Part shown: in pieces, positions 34,842 through 45,914 of the stretch | How positions within the stretch are numbered: position 1 is the first letter of the stretch | Layout: each line of letters starts with the position of its first letter | Source of the DNA: Nageia nagi | Lineage: Eukaryota > Pinophyta | DNA length: 64,000 nt | Assembly (NCBI GenBank): GCA_050084985.1 | Contig: JBITNC010000002.1 | Span: 27,900,001-27,964,000 of the forward strand | Direction: 5' to 3' | Notes under the pieces: generated by a model | The model's database searches: none | Told to the model about the DNA's origin: nothing | Seen by the model: only the letters and a program-made list of their open reading frames with translations | Translations under genes and position numbers: made by a program

Positions 34842-35522
34842 TGTAGAACTTAAATAATATGATAGTGTAATTAATTAGGGGAATTAACACATGCACTATT
34901 TGGTCTATTAGTTAGTTGACATAAAGCAAGAATATGACAACAGATGTTTAAGCATAAAGGTTCATTTAATCAACATGCATATTCAATTAATCAAGAAAAG
35001 GCATACATTAAGAATGAGCAATATCATACACACTAGTACGATACTGATGCCCTATTAATAGTACATCATTGGAATCATGTGAATGATCAAATTAAAGATG
35101 CAATGAAAGATGAAATGATAAATGAATGAATGATTTATCAATATAATGAAAGTATGATAATATTTGAGATAAGAGATTCATTTGTTATAGATAAGAAGAA
35201 CTTTCAAAGGTTTTCTTTACAAATGATGTTCGAGTCCTTGATTCTTTATCCAATCTTTAGTTGATAGAAGCTTTGGGTCTTCTGTAATCTACCCCTTATC
35301 TAGTCTCCTCTTGATGATAATCCCATCCCCCTTTCTTTTTATGTCTTTAATGCCTTTATATAAGGATGCTTCTATTATAGGATTTGACCCCTTGTATAAT
35401 CCACAAGGGTCAAATATATGGCCTACACCTCTTTTATACATTTTAAATCCCCTTTTAAATAATCCATTGTTGGATTAAAATGATTTATTAAATACATAAA
35501 GGTTCATTTTGAGGCATCTACA
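34842..35522 (-). repeat. E5 5' LTR (right copy)
   Basis: 681 bases, TGTAGA to TCTACA, homologous to 26137-26825 and followed by the CAAAC target duplication. Confidence 0.95.
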
Positions 35523-35527
35523 CAAAC

Positions 35528-36323
35528 ATAGTTTCATAGAAAATAATGATCACAAGATATGCATAAAGTGAATTTTCTAAAAGATCATATAGACTTTTAA
35601 GAAGATGCAATTTTCATGCTTAAAACAAACTCTATAATATTTACAAGCATTCTTGCAAAATGTGCCACCATGGAGAAGAGGATATGGACATGTATAAAAA
35701 GGATCTTATGGTTATGAATACCATGATAGATATATGGTTGATTTTTTATATTTTAGGCATATTTATTGCTAAAGATCAATTTATTTGTTAATCAGATCGC
35801 TTGCTTAATTTGCAATCATATTCTTATGAAGCTTCCTTTAAAACATTTGGTGCTTTGTAGTCAAATAGATGAAAATAAATTTGGACATAAAAAATTATTT
35901 TCATCTTTGTAACATTGTATAGCATTGAATTTAAGGAATCTTGGTAAGAATACAATTACATATCAAGTGATTTGATAGGTTGAATAATCAATATGAACCT
36001 CTTAGATGTCATTGCAATAAAAAAATTAATATTTATTATTATTTTATAGAAAAATTTTGATGTCACTTATTTTTTGAAGATACTTTAGAGACTTTTAAGC
36101 AAGTGCAAATGTTAGGTGTAAATCCAAACTCTGCAACCTTTGCCAACATTCTTCTAGCATGTGCTAGCATGAGAGTTCTAAAATAATGTATAGAGATCCA
36201 TCAAAGAGTAGTTGTAAATATTTTTATTAAATATTATCATTGTAAATTCCATGATAGACATGTATGCAAATATGGAATAATAAATAAGGTTTAAGAATTA
36301 TATGACAAAGTGCATGATTCAAA
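35528..36323 (+). pseudogene. PPR protein pseudogene, part 2
   Basis: Removing E5 and one copy of CAAAC joins LLNKMHNTN to IVS and MITRYA in frame, the expected NVVSW.AMI.GYA of a PPR repeat. The Trp codon is TAG (35537-35539) and the Gln after RYA is TAA (35564-35566). Later pieces are MNTMIDIW, DTLETFKQVQMLGVNPNSA, TFANILLACASMRVLK and EIHQRVVV. Near the right end, IINKVQELYDKVHDSN is the start of another repeat. These are very close to the seed-plant form A.LF.QMQ..GV.P.S.TFA..L.ACA......G.EIH. The part ends at the E6 insertion site. Confidence 0.88.
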
Positions 36324-37960
36324 TGTTGGTCATGTGCTTGTGTTTATGTTGTCATTATTGTCAAAGGTTATCAAAGTGTATGGGCATGCTACAATGTTAA
36401 AGTATCATTACCAATCCCTTTGTTGGTAGTGTAATAGGTGTGTCAATAGTAAGGAAGTTGTGTTGGGTTAAAATAAAGTCCTATTGGTGGTGTCACAAGT
36501 ATCAAAATGGTGTTATGTAGAGAGCCCAGACCTTATACAAATTTTTCAATATGTTATGGAGATAAAAAAAAAAAGGGTTATGCTAAAGTCAAGGCTCTTA
36601 TATGATAGCAAGTAAGCTTATGTAGAGGTAATAATCCTTATACAATGGTATAAGGTATTATGTGATGAAGATAACCCTTATGCAGTGAAGATAGTCCAAG
36701 AAAACCCTTATATGATGAAGACAACCCTTATGTGGAGAATCACATGCTTATGTAGAGAAAAAAAAGCATGTGTGAAGAACAATGATCTTATGCAAAGACA
36801 TTATGTGATTAGGTGAGGGATTATGCAAAAGCCTATGTAAATTTCCCAAGCCATTATGCTAAGATCCCAAACCTTATGCAAAGGCTTAAGCAATTATGCA
36901 AAGAATCAAGGCTTATGTGATCAAGTCTTATGAGGATCTTCCAAGTCTTATGTGGAGAAGAAAGTGTTTATGCTATCAATACAAGGCTTATGTGGATAGA
37001 TACAATGTTGTGAGGTGATGATCTTATGAAGAATCAAACAAGGTTATGTAGAGAAGAATATTCTATTTGAATCATCAATTAAAGATCAATGTAAATCTTC
37101 AACATGCATATAACTATTTCATGATGATGGATCTTAATTTGAACATCATGAAGAGAGTGTCAATACCAAAATTAGATGCCTTGATGCTTGTAATAGTCAA
37201 AATTAATGCAAATAGGTTTGGAGCAGTAGATTTGGAGTGGGTTCTTCATGTTAAGGAGGCATGGCACATGGAGCTAAGTGTGACTATAGTTGGCAATCAT
37301 GTAATTATGGGCTTGCATTGCCATTGAAGTTATCAATGATCATGTGGTTTAATTTGTTGGTGTTACTATCAAAGTAGAGATGATATAAGCCATACCTAAC
37401 CATGTATGTTGTTGCTACATATGAGAGAGGTGAATGTTGTTGGTACTAAAACTAAAGATCAAAGATGTGAATACTACCATTGAGATAAACAATATCAAAT
37501 TAGTAGGGTAGTGTGATGGTTGTGAAGATCATGTCAACATATTCTAATAGTCAGATGTATGTTTTTTTGAGCTAGAACATTAAGGATCTTTTGGGATAAA
37601 GTTAGAAATTTTTCCAAAAACCTTATTTCTATAATCTACTAAGTTGGTGCTCCTTCCATTTGGTGTCAGTAAAGCAGGGGTTGGTGCTACTTTCAATTGG
37701 TGCTAGTAAACTGAATGTAAATTTGATGCTTTGCATTGGGCTAGATTTGGATCATGATATAAGTAGTCTTATTTTGGGATGTATCTAGAATGGTGAACCT
37801 TGTTATATTTGATTTTGTGTGATTGCCTTTTGATGTGCTTGGTAGCCTTGTTTTGTTTCAAACTTTATCCTACATTATTTTAAGTATTTTGGGTTTGATG
37901 TTTTAAAGTATAACACATTGATTCATCCCCCCTCTCCTGGTATCAATTTTAGTCCAAAAA
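36324..37960 (+). repeat. E6 5' LTR
   Basis: About 1.64 kb. It aligns with 45915-47654, including a 500-base block (about 36520-37060) in which CTTATG recurs at irregular 15-40 base intervals. Confidence 0.9.
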
Positions 37961-37962
37961 TT

Positions 37963-37973
37963 GGTATCAGAGA
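37963..37973 (+). other. E6 primer binding site
   Basis: TGGTATCAGAG two bases after the 5' LTR, the initiator methionine tRNA type. Confidence 0.85.
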
Positions 37974-38021
37974 AAGGCTTCTTGTGTAAGTCTAATTGGC
38001 TAAGGAGATCCAAGTGATACA

Positions 38022-38317
38022 ATGGGAAAAAGGAAAGGAACCAAGAAAGGACTCAAATATCATCAAGCTCAATTACATAAATCCAAGGAAGTAGTTTTAT
38101 CCCCAACCATAGAGAATAAAGAAAAAAACTTTGACCATTGAAGAGATTCTAAAGATGAAGAAATAGAAGTAGTAGTTAACCTTGAAGTAGATATCATAGG
38201 TGCCCTTGAAGAATTGAATACTGAAATAAGGAAGAATAGGATAATGTCTAAAAAGTTGAATGAATATGGAGATCAGATTGAAGATTTATGTATACAAATT
38301 CAAAAGCCTAAGAAGAC
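38022..38317 (+). pseudogene. E6 gag-like ORF, N-terminal part
   Basis: The first ATG after the primer site starts a frame with a basic N-terminus (MGKRKGTKKGLKYHQAQ) and an acidic, heptad-like region: EIEVVVNLEVDIIGALEEL, then RIMSKKLNEYGDQIEDL. One stop interrupts it near 38140. It is cut at 38317 by E7, leaving the target duplication AAGAC (38313-38317), and continues after 43976. Confidence 0.7.
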
Positions 38318-38869
38318 TATTATGATTCTATAAGAACTAAAATAGAAATATTGCTGAAATATTATAGGAACAACCATAGATATTATTTTAACATGAAAAT
38401 ATAATTAAAGTTTTAGAATTAACAAAACATTCACATATAAGAGAACTCAAAATTTCAAGGAAAAAGCATATTTGAAAGAGATTTTATTGAATATTAATAG
38501 AATCATAGGCTACTTTGAGGGGGCTACCTCCTTACAACTTCAAAAGTAAAATGATTTTCCAGTTTTCCTCTTTACCCTTATTACAAATATTTATAGTCCT
38601 CTTGCCCTAATTTGGAAAATATGACCTAATATTAAAATAAAATTTTGGACTGTAAGATCATATTTTTAGCCTTTGGTAATGTCTTTCTAAATTAATATAT
38701 GGAAATATCATAAAGATTCAAATTCTATAAAATTTGGAAAAAGAACAAGCTCAAAAGGACACCTAAGTAAAAATTTATGGAAAAAATATGAACAAGCAAA
38801 TAATTAAGTAAATAAACTAACTAAAGCATAAATAAACTTAACTAAATGTTAGGATGTGGGATCCTAACA
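38318..38869 (-). repeat. E7 3' LTR (left copy)
   Basis: 552 bases, aligned with 43431-43971 over its length and ending GGATCCTAACA. Confidence 0.93.
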
Positions 38870-38889
38870 TGCCATCCCTCTTGTAATGA

Positions 38890-40280
38890 AGCTTTGGCCT
38901 TAAATATTGAACTGGAGAAACTATTGCTGCAACTAATGAAGCACTTCCCAAGATGCATCTTCAGTTTCCAATCCTTTCCACTGCAAGAGGACATCAGTGA
39001 TAGTGTAGTTGCAAAGCTAATGAGAATGTTGATATATGATTACCTCAAGTACTACTAAAATTGATCCATCCTCTATCAACTCAGATATTTGTGCCTAAAC
39101 TTTCACCTTTGATCCTACCACCTTCTTGAAACACGATACATGAAACACAAGATGAATTTTTGAAGATTCATGTAACTCAAGTTTATACGTAGCTAGTCCA
39201 ATATGTTGAAGCACTTTGTATGGTCCATAAAAATTTGGAGATAACTTATGGGGGCCTTTAATATTCAAGGATTTCTATAGGTAAGGTTGCAATCATAAGA
39301 ACACCATGCTATACACTTGGAACTCACACTCTACACATTGTTCGTTAGCCTGTTGCTTCATGTAATATTGGGTAATCTAAAGGTTTTGAATCAACTCTGA
39401 ATCTACTACATGAACCTTACTACTTTCATCAACATATGAGGTCACTATTGGTGGTGCTTGGCCATATATAGCTTTATACAATGTCATCTTGATTGCAGAG
39501 TGATAGGAAGTGTTGTACAACCACTTGACCAAGGGAAGCCATTTTACCCAATGCATTGGCTAAGCTAAAGCAAAACAATGCAAGTATGTTTCCAAATATT
39601 TGTTAATAATATCTATCTAACCATATTTCTAAGGGTGATATGATGAGCTCATGTTAAGTTATGTTCCCTTAAGCTTGAAGATTTCTTGCTAAAAATGATT
39701 AGTAAAAGTGGGATCATGATCACCGACTATAGTTGATGGCATTCCGTGAAGTTTGACTATGTTTTCCACAAATAATTACACCATGGTCACATCTTTGTAC
39801 AAATGAGCCAAGGAATAAAAATGAGCATATTTTAATAATCAACTAACCACCACCATGATAATTGATTTTCCACCCAATTTTGGAAGACCTTTGATGAAGT
39901 CCATTAAGATATCTATCCAAGTGCAGGTTGGGATGGGAAGAGGTTGAAGGAGTCCTGGAGTGCCCACTATTTCACCCTTTTATCGCTGACACATATCACA
40001 TGTTTCCATAAACTATTTGATATCCTACTTCATGCCTACTAAATAGAAAGATCAAGCTACCCATTTATAAGTCTTTAAGAATCCTAAGTGCCCCATAGCT
40101 AGTGTAGAATGCAATTCTTGAAGTGTTTATGTTTTACATTTGGATTCAAAAGGTAACATGATTCTACCTTTGAATCTCAAAAGGCCCTCACTCCATGTGT
40201 GGTGAGGTTTACTCCTGGGATCTTATGTAATTTTTCATAGCAACTCTTGAATGGATCCATCCTTAATCCACTCTTGTTTG
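38890..40280 (-). pseudogene. E7 integrase with C-terminal chromodomain (broken)
   Basis: The minus strand shows LLQPLPIPTCTWIDILMDFI and GLPKLGGKSIIMVVV (first catalytic Asp block). It then shows LFVENIVKLHGMPSTIVGD (second Asp block), YNTSYHSAIKMTLYKAIYGQ and FYGPYKVLQHIGLATYKLEL. SSKIHLVFHVSCFKKVVGSK follows, the typical chromovirus tail. A chromodomain remnant reads LLQWKGLETEDASWEV near 38930-39010. That domain is thought to steer insertion toward particular chromatin. Stops are frequent, many at expected Gln or Trp codons. Confidence 0.88.
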
Positions 40281-40860
40281 ACCTTGTCCAACCACTAAGG
40301 TATTGGAAAAGAAAAGGTTTGCAAGGCTACCTCATCTTCAAATTTTTGAGAGAGAGTATTTGCAACCATATTTTCTTTTACTTTTTGGTATACAATCTCA
40401 TAATCATAACCCAATAATTTTGTCACCCAATTTTGTTTCTCAAGAGTAGAAATGCATTGCTCAATAAAGAACTTCAAACTGTGATGATCTGTGAGGATGA
40501 TGAAATGTCTACCAATGAGATATGGTGGCCACTATTGTGCTACATGAATGATGGCTAACACTTCTTTTTCATAGGTGGACTTACCCAAATTTTTCCCTAA
40601 GAGTGCTCTACTAGTGAAGGCTAAAGGTCAATATTCTTGCATCAATACTGCACCAATGTCCATCCCAAAAGCATCACTTTTAATCATAAAGGTTTTAGAA
40701 AAATTGGGCATTGCTAAGATCTATGTAGAATACATCATCTCCTTGAGTTTATTAAAAGCTTCATCAACCTATGGTGATCAAATGAAGGCATTCTTTTTCA
40801 ACAAAACTATCAATGGCATTGCTATTTTTCCATAATCCTTTACAAACTTCTAGTAATAGC
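40281..40860 (-). pseudogene. E7 RNase H (broken)
   Basis: An open piece at 40295-40477 reads FFIEQCISTLEKQNWVTKL, LGYDYEIVYQKVKENMVAN and TLSQKFED, the C-terminal RNase H wording of Del-type gypsy pol. The upstream region to about 40860 contains decayed N-terminal RNase H blocks in another frame. Confidence 0.75.
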
Positions 40861-41560
40861 CTATTAGTCCTAGTAATCCTTGTAAACTCTTTAAGGATTT
40901 AAGGACAGACCAATTCTGCATGTATTCAATTTTTTATGGATCAACCTTGACTCCTTCTAAAATGATGTGCCCCAAATGCTCAATTTCATTTTTTCCAATG
41001 AATATTATGATCTTTTAGCATAAATTTGGTTGTCCTACAAAATTTGTAGAGCCTTGTCTACATGTGCCAAATGTTCCTTCCATGTTTTACTATAAATCAA
41101 GATATCATCAAAGAAAACCAAGATGAATTTCCTAAGGAAGGGCCAAAACACTTGATTCATTAAACTTTGGAATGTAGATGTTACATTTGTAAGTCCAAAT
41201 AGCATGACCAAGAACTCATAATGGCCCTCATGAGTGTGAAAGTTAGTTTTCAAAATATCCACCTCCTTAAGTCAAATTTGATGATACCCTTACCATAAAT
41301 CCAACTTGGAAAAATATCTTTCCCCATGCCATTCATCAAGTAGTTCATCAATGAGTAGTATAGGAAACTTATCTTTGATAGTGAGTTTATTGAGAGCCCT
41401 AAGATTTGCACACATGCACCATAATCCATCTTTCTTGTGAACTAGTAGCATTAGAGAGGAATAGGGGCTTCTATTATGTTGGATCACTCCTACATCCAAC
41501 ATTTCCTGAACCATTTTTTCAATTTCATATTTCTACAAACAAGGAAGTTTGTAGGGGTGA
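40861..41560 (-). pseudogene. E7 reverse transcriptase (broken)
   Basis: Two adjacent open pieces cover the RT core. 41290-41514 carries VQEMLDVGVIQHNRSPYSS, LLVHKKDGLWCMCANLRAL and YFSKLDL. 41035-41262 carries [20 protein letters not shown] and [20 protein letters not shown], with the catalytic FFDD at 41104-41115 in place of the more usual YxDD, then [10 protein letters not shown] short frame break separates the two. Confidence 0.88.
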
Positions 41561-43275
41561 ATGTTCAATGGTTGACTACCTGACACCATCTGTATGCAAT
41601 GATCATGAAATATGAGGGAGGTAGTCTAGTTGGTTCTTCAAAAGCACCTTCATGTTTACTCAATATTGGTTGCAATTCCTTTGGCTTAGTGGCTCCTATT
41701 TTAGTGACTTGAATAGAACACAAACTGGGCCAGTATTCCCTTTCCATTTTTCAAAGAATATTTTTCATTCAATGAGAACTTACAATTTTTGATGGCCTAG
41801 CCTGCAATTCCCTAAGAGTATGCTCCTATTCAAAAATTTTGAAGGTCAGCCACAATTTTGCAAAATTCCATTGGATTGTACCAAACATTCAAAGTCATTG
41901 CATTGCAAGGACTATGTTACATCCTCATAATGGTAAAGCATACATATCACTTTTAAATGTGTGTTAGCCCAAACTCAATTTTACATTGTGACATGTACCC
42001 TTGCATGCAATTTTTCCCCATTTCCAACCAGGACTTCAAACTTATTGGTGGGATGTATGTAGCAATCAACATCCTTAGCTACATGTGGGTCAATTAAATT
42101 GTGAGTACTTTCCAAATCAAGTAAAATAATGACAATGTGCTTTTTGAAGTACCATTTGACCTTCATAGTTTATGGAGAAGAGTTTCTTACTAGAGCACTA
42201 TAAGAGATCATAAGAGTTTCTTCATTATGGGTTTTGGGTTCCTCTATACCTTTTTCTATTATATCTCATATTCCTCATCATTAGGGGCATATACATCTAG
42301 TAAATACAACCTCTTTTGAGTACAATGATCACCAAGGAAAAACTTCTCATTGCAATTGTAGCATAGGCCCCTTTTCCTTTATTCCTCCATTTTGTCCATG
42401 GTTAGTTTCTTAATTTAGAAAGGTCGATTTGGTTTTGGGGTATTTGTGTCATTTTGAGAATTAGAAATATTATGTGTTTTCCTAAATGGTGTTCTTTCAT
42501 GTCTTCATTTAGCATTGAATTTATCTTTTTCTAGTTTGGCTAAAGCAATAGCATCCATCATGGTTTTGGGATTAAACATTTTTACCTCTACCTTGATTTC
42601 CTCTTTCAATCCACTAATGAAGCAACTTTTGAAAAATGTATCATCCAAGCCCTCTGTATGATTAGCCTATTTCTCAAATTGGGTTTGGAACTCTTTGACT
42701 AATATAGTATGATGCAATTTTATTAGGTCCTTAGTGAAATCTTCATAATCACTTGGTTCAAAGTGAACTAACAACTATTTGGTAAATTCATCCCATGATG
42801 GATTGACATGGGTTTTTGAGTACCATTGGTGCCATTAAAGAGCCTCATGATCAATATGGAATGATGCAATATTCACCTTTTGATACTTTGTAATTTGATT
42901 CAAGGTGAAATACTACCCTACCTTATAAATTCTCCTGATGGGATCATCTCCATCAAATCATGGAAAATTCAGTTTGGTCATGTGAGGGAGAATGAAACCT
43001 TATGGAACCTAATAATTCAAGTGGTGCCCTTAGGGGGCTTGAGACTATCTTGACTACTATGAGATTAAACTAGTATATGTCCCATTATTCATATGGATCA
43101 TATTAAGAGCAACATTTCCATATTTTTGGTTTAGGGCTACCACTTGGTTCTGCAGGGTGTGAATTGACGTATGTACACCTGGAAAATTCTTATTCATCTC
43201 ATTTGCCATTTTATCTATCATTTTTTGTAACATAGCAATAGGATCAACTATCTTGGACCTTGTATTTTTTTCCAT
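41561..43275 (-). pseudogene. E7 gag and protease (broken)
   Basis: The start is placed at 43275, where MEKNTRSKIVDPIAMLQKMI opens a 72-codon frame typical of chromovirus gag N-termini. Decayed capsid follows (42400-43000). A zinc knuckle occurs near 42345-42370 (C..CNEKF.LGDHC order on the minus strand), and a protease near 42020-42160 reads VIILLDLESTHNLIDPHVAK, where the usual LLDSGSTHNF active site has Leu-Glu in place of Ser-Gly. An open piece at 41565-41747 is the protease-RT linker. It cannot encode a working protease. Confidence 0.75.
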
Positions 43276-43430
43276 CTCAACACCTCACTTCACATGTAGC
43301 TTTATGGGAAACATGCTTAGCCAAAAATAACAGATCCTCTTGGATATTTTAAAACCCTTTGTATAGGGTTTATAACCTAGACCTTTTATTTCTACAGTAG
43401 AACATCCTTGGAAATATTTTTGATACTATA

Positions 43431-43971
43431 TGTTATGATTCTACAAGAATTGAAGTAGAAATATTGTAGGAATAACCATAGATATGATTTTAACATGAAA
43501 ATATAACTAAACTTTTAGAATTAACAAAACATTCATAGATAAGAGAACTCAAAATTGCAATGACAAAATAGAGTTGAAAGAGCTTTTACTGAATAGCAAT
43601 AGAATTGCATGCTGCTTCAAGGGGGATACCTCCTTACATATTCAAAAGTAAAATGATTTTCTAGTTTCCTTAGTTACCCTTATTACAAATATTTACAGTC
43701 CTCTTTCCCTAATTTACAAAATAGGGCCTAACATTAAAATGAAATTTTAGACTATAAGATGTCATTTTTAGCCTTTGATAATATCTTACATAAGTAAGAT
43801 ATGGAAACATCATAGAGCTTCAAATTCTACAAAATCTAGAAAAATAACAGGCTTAAATGAACATTGAAGTTAAAAGTTATTGAAAAAATACATATAACCA
43901 AATAATTAAGTAATTAAACTAATGAAAGCATAAATAAACCTAAGTAAATGTTAGGATGTAGGATCCTAACA
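43431..43971 (-). repeat. E7 5' LTR (right copy)
   Basis: 541 bases starting TGTTATGATTC and ending GGATCCTAACA. The neighbouring minus-strand TAGTATCAAAA (about 43418-43428) looks like a decayed TGGTATCAGAG primer site. Confidence 0.93.
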
Positions 43972-43976
43972 AAGAC

Positions 43977-44800
43977 ACAAGCTTGTATCAATGGTAAATC
44001 CTATAGCAAATCTAATGAAGAGCTTGACAGCTTGAAGATACAATTGGAAGCGACCTTGGTAAAGGAAGAAGCTTTGATATTACATGCAGAACAAGGTAAT
44101 AGGCATGAATAGCTATCAAGCAAAGTTATCCAAGATCTAAAGCTGCAAGTAGAAGAAACCATCACATTGCAAAAAATGGAGAAAGAAGAAGCATGTAATA
44201 AATTTGAATAAGAGATTATTTTATTGAAAAATCAATTAGATGAGGCTAATAAGAAATTAACCACAAGTCTCAAGTTTGAGAAGAGTATTGGGATACTGGA
44301 TGACATGCTAAGACAAAAAAGAGACCCCAAAATCAAGTTTGGCCTTAGTTATAATGCAGAGCAACCCTTATCCTCCAATGTTATAGAGAAAAAGAAATTA
44401 AATGCTATTGGGATAAGGTAAAAGGATCAAGAAGTCAATTCTTCAAAGCCATCAGTAAAAGATAAATAAGGTGAACATAAAAGAGCAAATAACCAGATGA
44501 AGCATAGAAGACCAGCACCATACTGGAACATGAAAAATAAGTTTTATTCATCTTATCCTATCTATGAAAATGCATTTGATGGTTGTTTTTTCAAATGAAA
44601 TCAATATGGAAATAAGGAAACAATATGTAGATTAAATTTCCAATGCTTTAGGTGTTGCTAGTATGGTAATAGAGTTGTTAATTATAGAGCAAACTGTAGA
44701 TCAATCACCCATACTAGAAAAATTTATATTCCCCTCAAACTAAGCATTATACACAATGTATTAAATGTTACAACTATGGATATATATAAATATTCTATAT
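43977..44800 (+). pseudogene. E6 gag-like ORF, C-terminal part
   Basis: This continues the protein cut by E7: NEELDSLKIQLEATLVKEEA, KMEKEEACNKFE, then an open piece at 44224-44421 with LLKNQLDEANKKLTTSLKFE and LRQKRDPKIKFGLSYN. The heptad spacing predicts a coiled coil, and the KFGLSYN ending is common before the zinc knuckles of such plant gag-like proteins. Two degraded knuckles follow, FQCFRCCQYGNRVVNYRANC near 44640-44700 and CIKCYNYGYIYKY near 44760-44790. No polymerase follows before the polypurine tract. Confidence 0.7.
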
Positions 44801-45902
44801 AAACACCTTTGCATCTTACAGGTGGTAGGCTAATAGATCTCTTCAGTCAAAAGGAGTGCACAAGAGATAACCTCCAAAGAGAAATTATCGGTATGTTGAA
44901 GGAAAGAAGTTTGATGACAGGTCCATGCCCATGCATAAGAAGGTATGGAGAAATAAATTTTATGTGGATGCCTATTTCATTATTCATTTGAAAAAATCTG
45001 GATAAGAGATAGGAGTGGTCACTCTTCCAAAGAATTGAGCAATCTATGTTGGGCACAGTATGAGGGGGAGCATTTTGTTTTTTGCATCTTTTTGCTCCCA
45101 AAATTAGAATGGATAGTTTTTCTTCTTGTTTTACCCAAGAGGTCGATGCCTATAGTAAGGGGGAGTATTATGTTTTTATCATTTTATTTCCAAAAAAGGG
45201 GGATTGTTAAGTATCTTGTTATCTTATATTTTTGATGCTATACTTTACTGCAATTACAATGTTATGTACAAGACTATTGTGCAAAGTTGAAGAGACCATA
45301 ACTCTACTTTTACCAATTCTCAAAGGTTATGTTTTTCAATGATTGGTATTTTTAAAGTGTTCTCAATGTTGTTCCTTAAAGAACATGCTCCTCTTTAGAC
45401 TATATTTGTTATGTGGTAATCAAGAACAAGTATTCAAGTTTTCCATTGACAAAGTTATTTCTATCATAATAACTATCATGAAAAATATGTTGTTGTAATG
45501 AAAAGATAAGATTACATATTATAGTTGATGCATACTTTTGAATCACATATTTACTATTGCCTTGACAATAAATTGTTGCTATGGTGTTGGGGTTGAAAAG
45601 GCTTGCTATGTTTGTTTAATAAGATTGTTATTGTTACTATCAACCTTGGTGACTATTGATGTTATTTTTCCATTAATACTATTGTCATGTTCACAAGATT
45701 TGATGGCATTATTGTTGTTGTTGTTGATAAGACTATTGTAATGATCAAAGTACAAATGTTAAAATATATCAATTAAATTATTGATGTTGTCATAAAGTTG
45801 AATAAGTGAAGATACTGTAGACTTCCTCATTGTTATTTTCTCTTTGACATTGTTGATAAAAAGGGGGAGAGAGATCATGCTTGGAGTTTTGAAAATAATG
45901 TA
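44801..45902 (+). other. E6 region between gag and the 3' LTR
   Basis: A short gag-tail-like segment (RNYRYVEGKKFDDRSM) lies at 44870-44940, and then no family is recognised. Three purine tracts of the AAGGGGGAG type occur (about 45157, 45868 and 45903); only the last abuts the LTR. The earlier ones may be reiterated polypurine tracts. Confidence 0.5.
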
Positions 45903-45914
45903 AAAGGGGGAGAT
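45903..45914 (+). other. E6 polypurine tract
   Basis: AAAAGGGGGAGAT directly precedes TGTTGGATATATG. Confidence 0.85.

Larger units (their letters stand above)
26137..35522 (-). mobile_element. E5: Tat-like gypsy element with gag and an antisense PMD gene
   Basis: LTRs 26137-26825 and 34842-35522 begin TGTAGA and end TCTACA, with a five-base target duplication CAAAC at 26132-26136 and 35523-35527. On the minus strand there is a primer binding site (34831-34839), a broken gag (32337-34806) and a purine tract (26826-26840). No RT, RNase H or integrase was recognised between gag and the 3' LTR. That space instead holds an opposite-strand plant mobile domain pseudogene (about 29870-31690), unassigned DNA and a 192-bp tandem repeat. 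The element sits inside the PPR pseudogene. Confidence 0.93.
38318..43971 (-). mobile_element. E7: Ty3/gypsy chromovirus
   Basis: LTRs 38318-38869 and 43431-43971 (TGTTATGATTC to GGATCCTAACA; the left copy starts TATT) are flanked by AAGAC at 38313-38317 and 43972-43976. The minus strand carries gag, protease, RT, RNase H, integrase and a chromodomain in order. A purine tract AAGAGGGATGGCA abuts the left LTR. All domains contain stops. The chromodomain and integrase wording place it with plant chromoviruses of the Del/Tekay type; the exact clade is inference. Confidence 0.93.
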
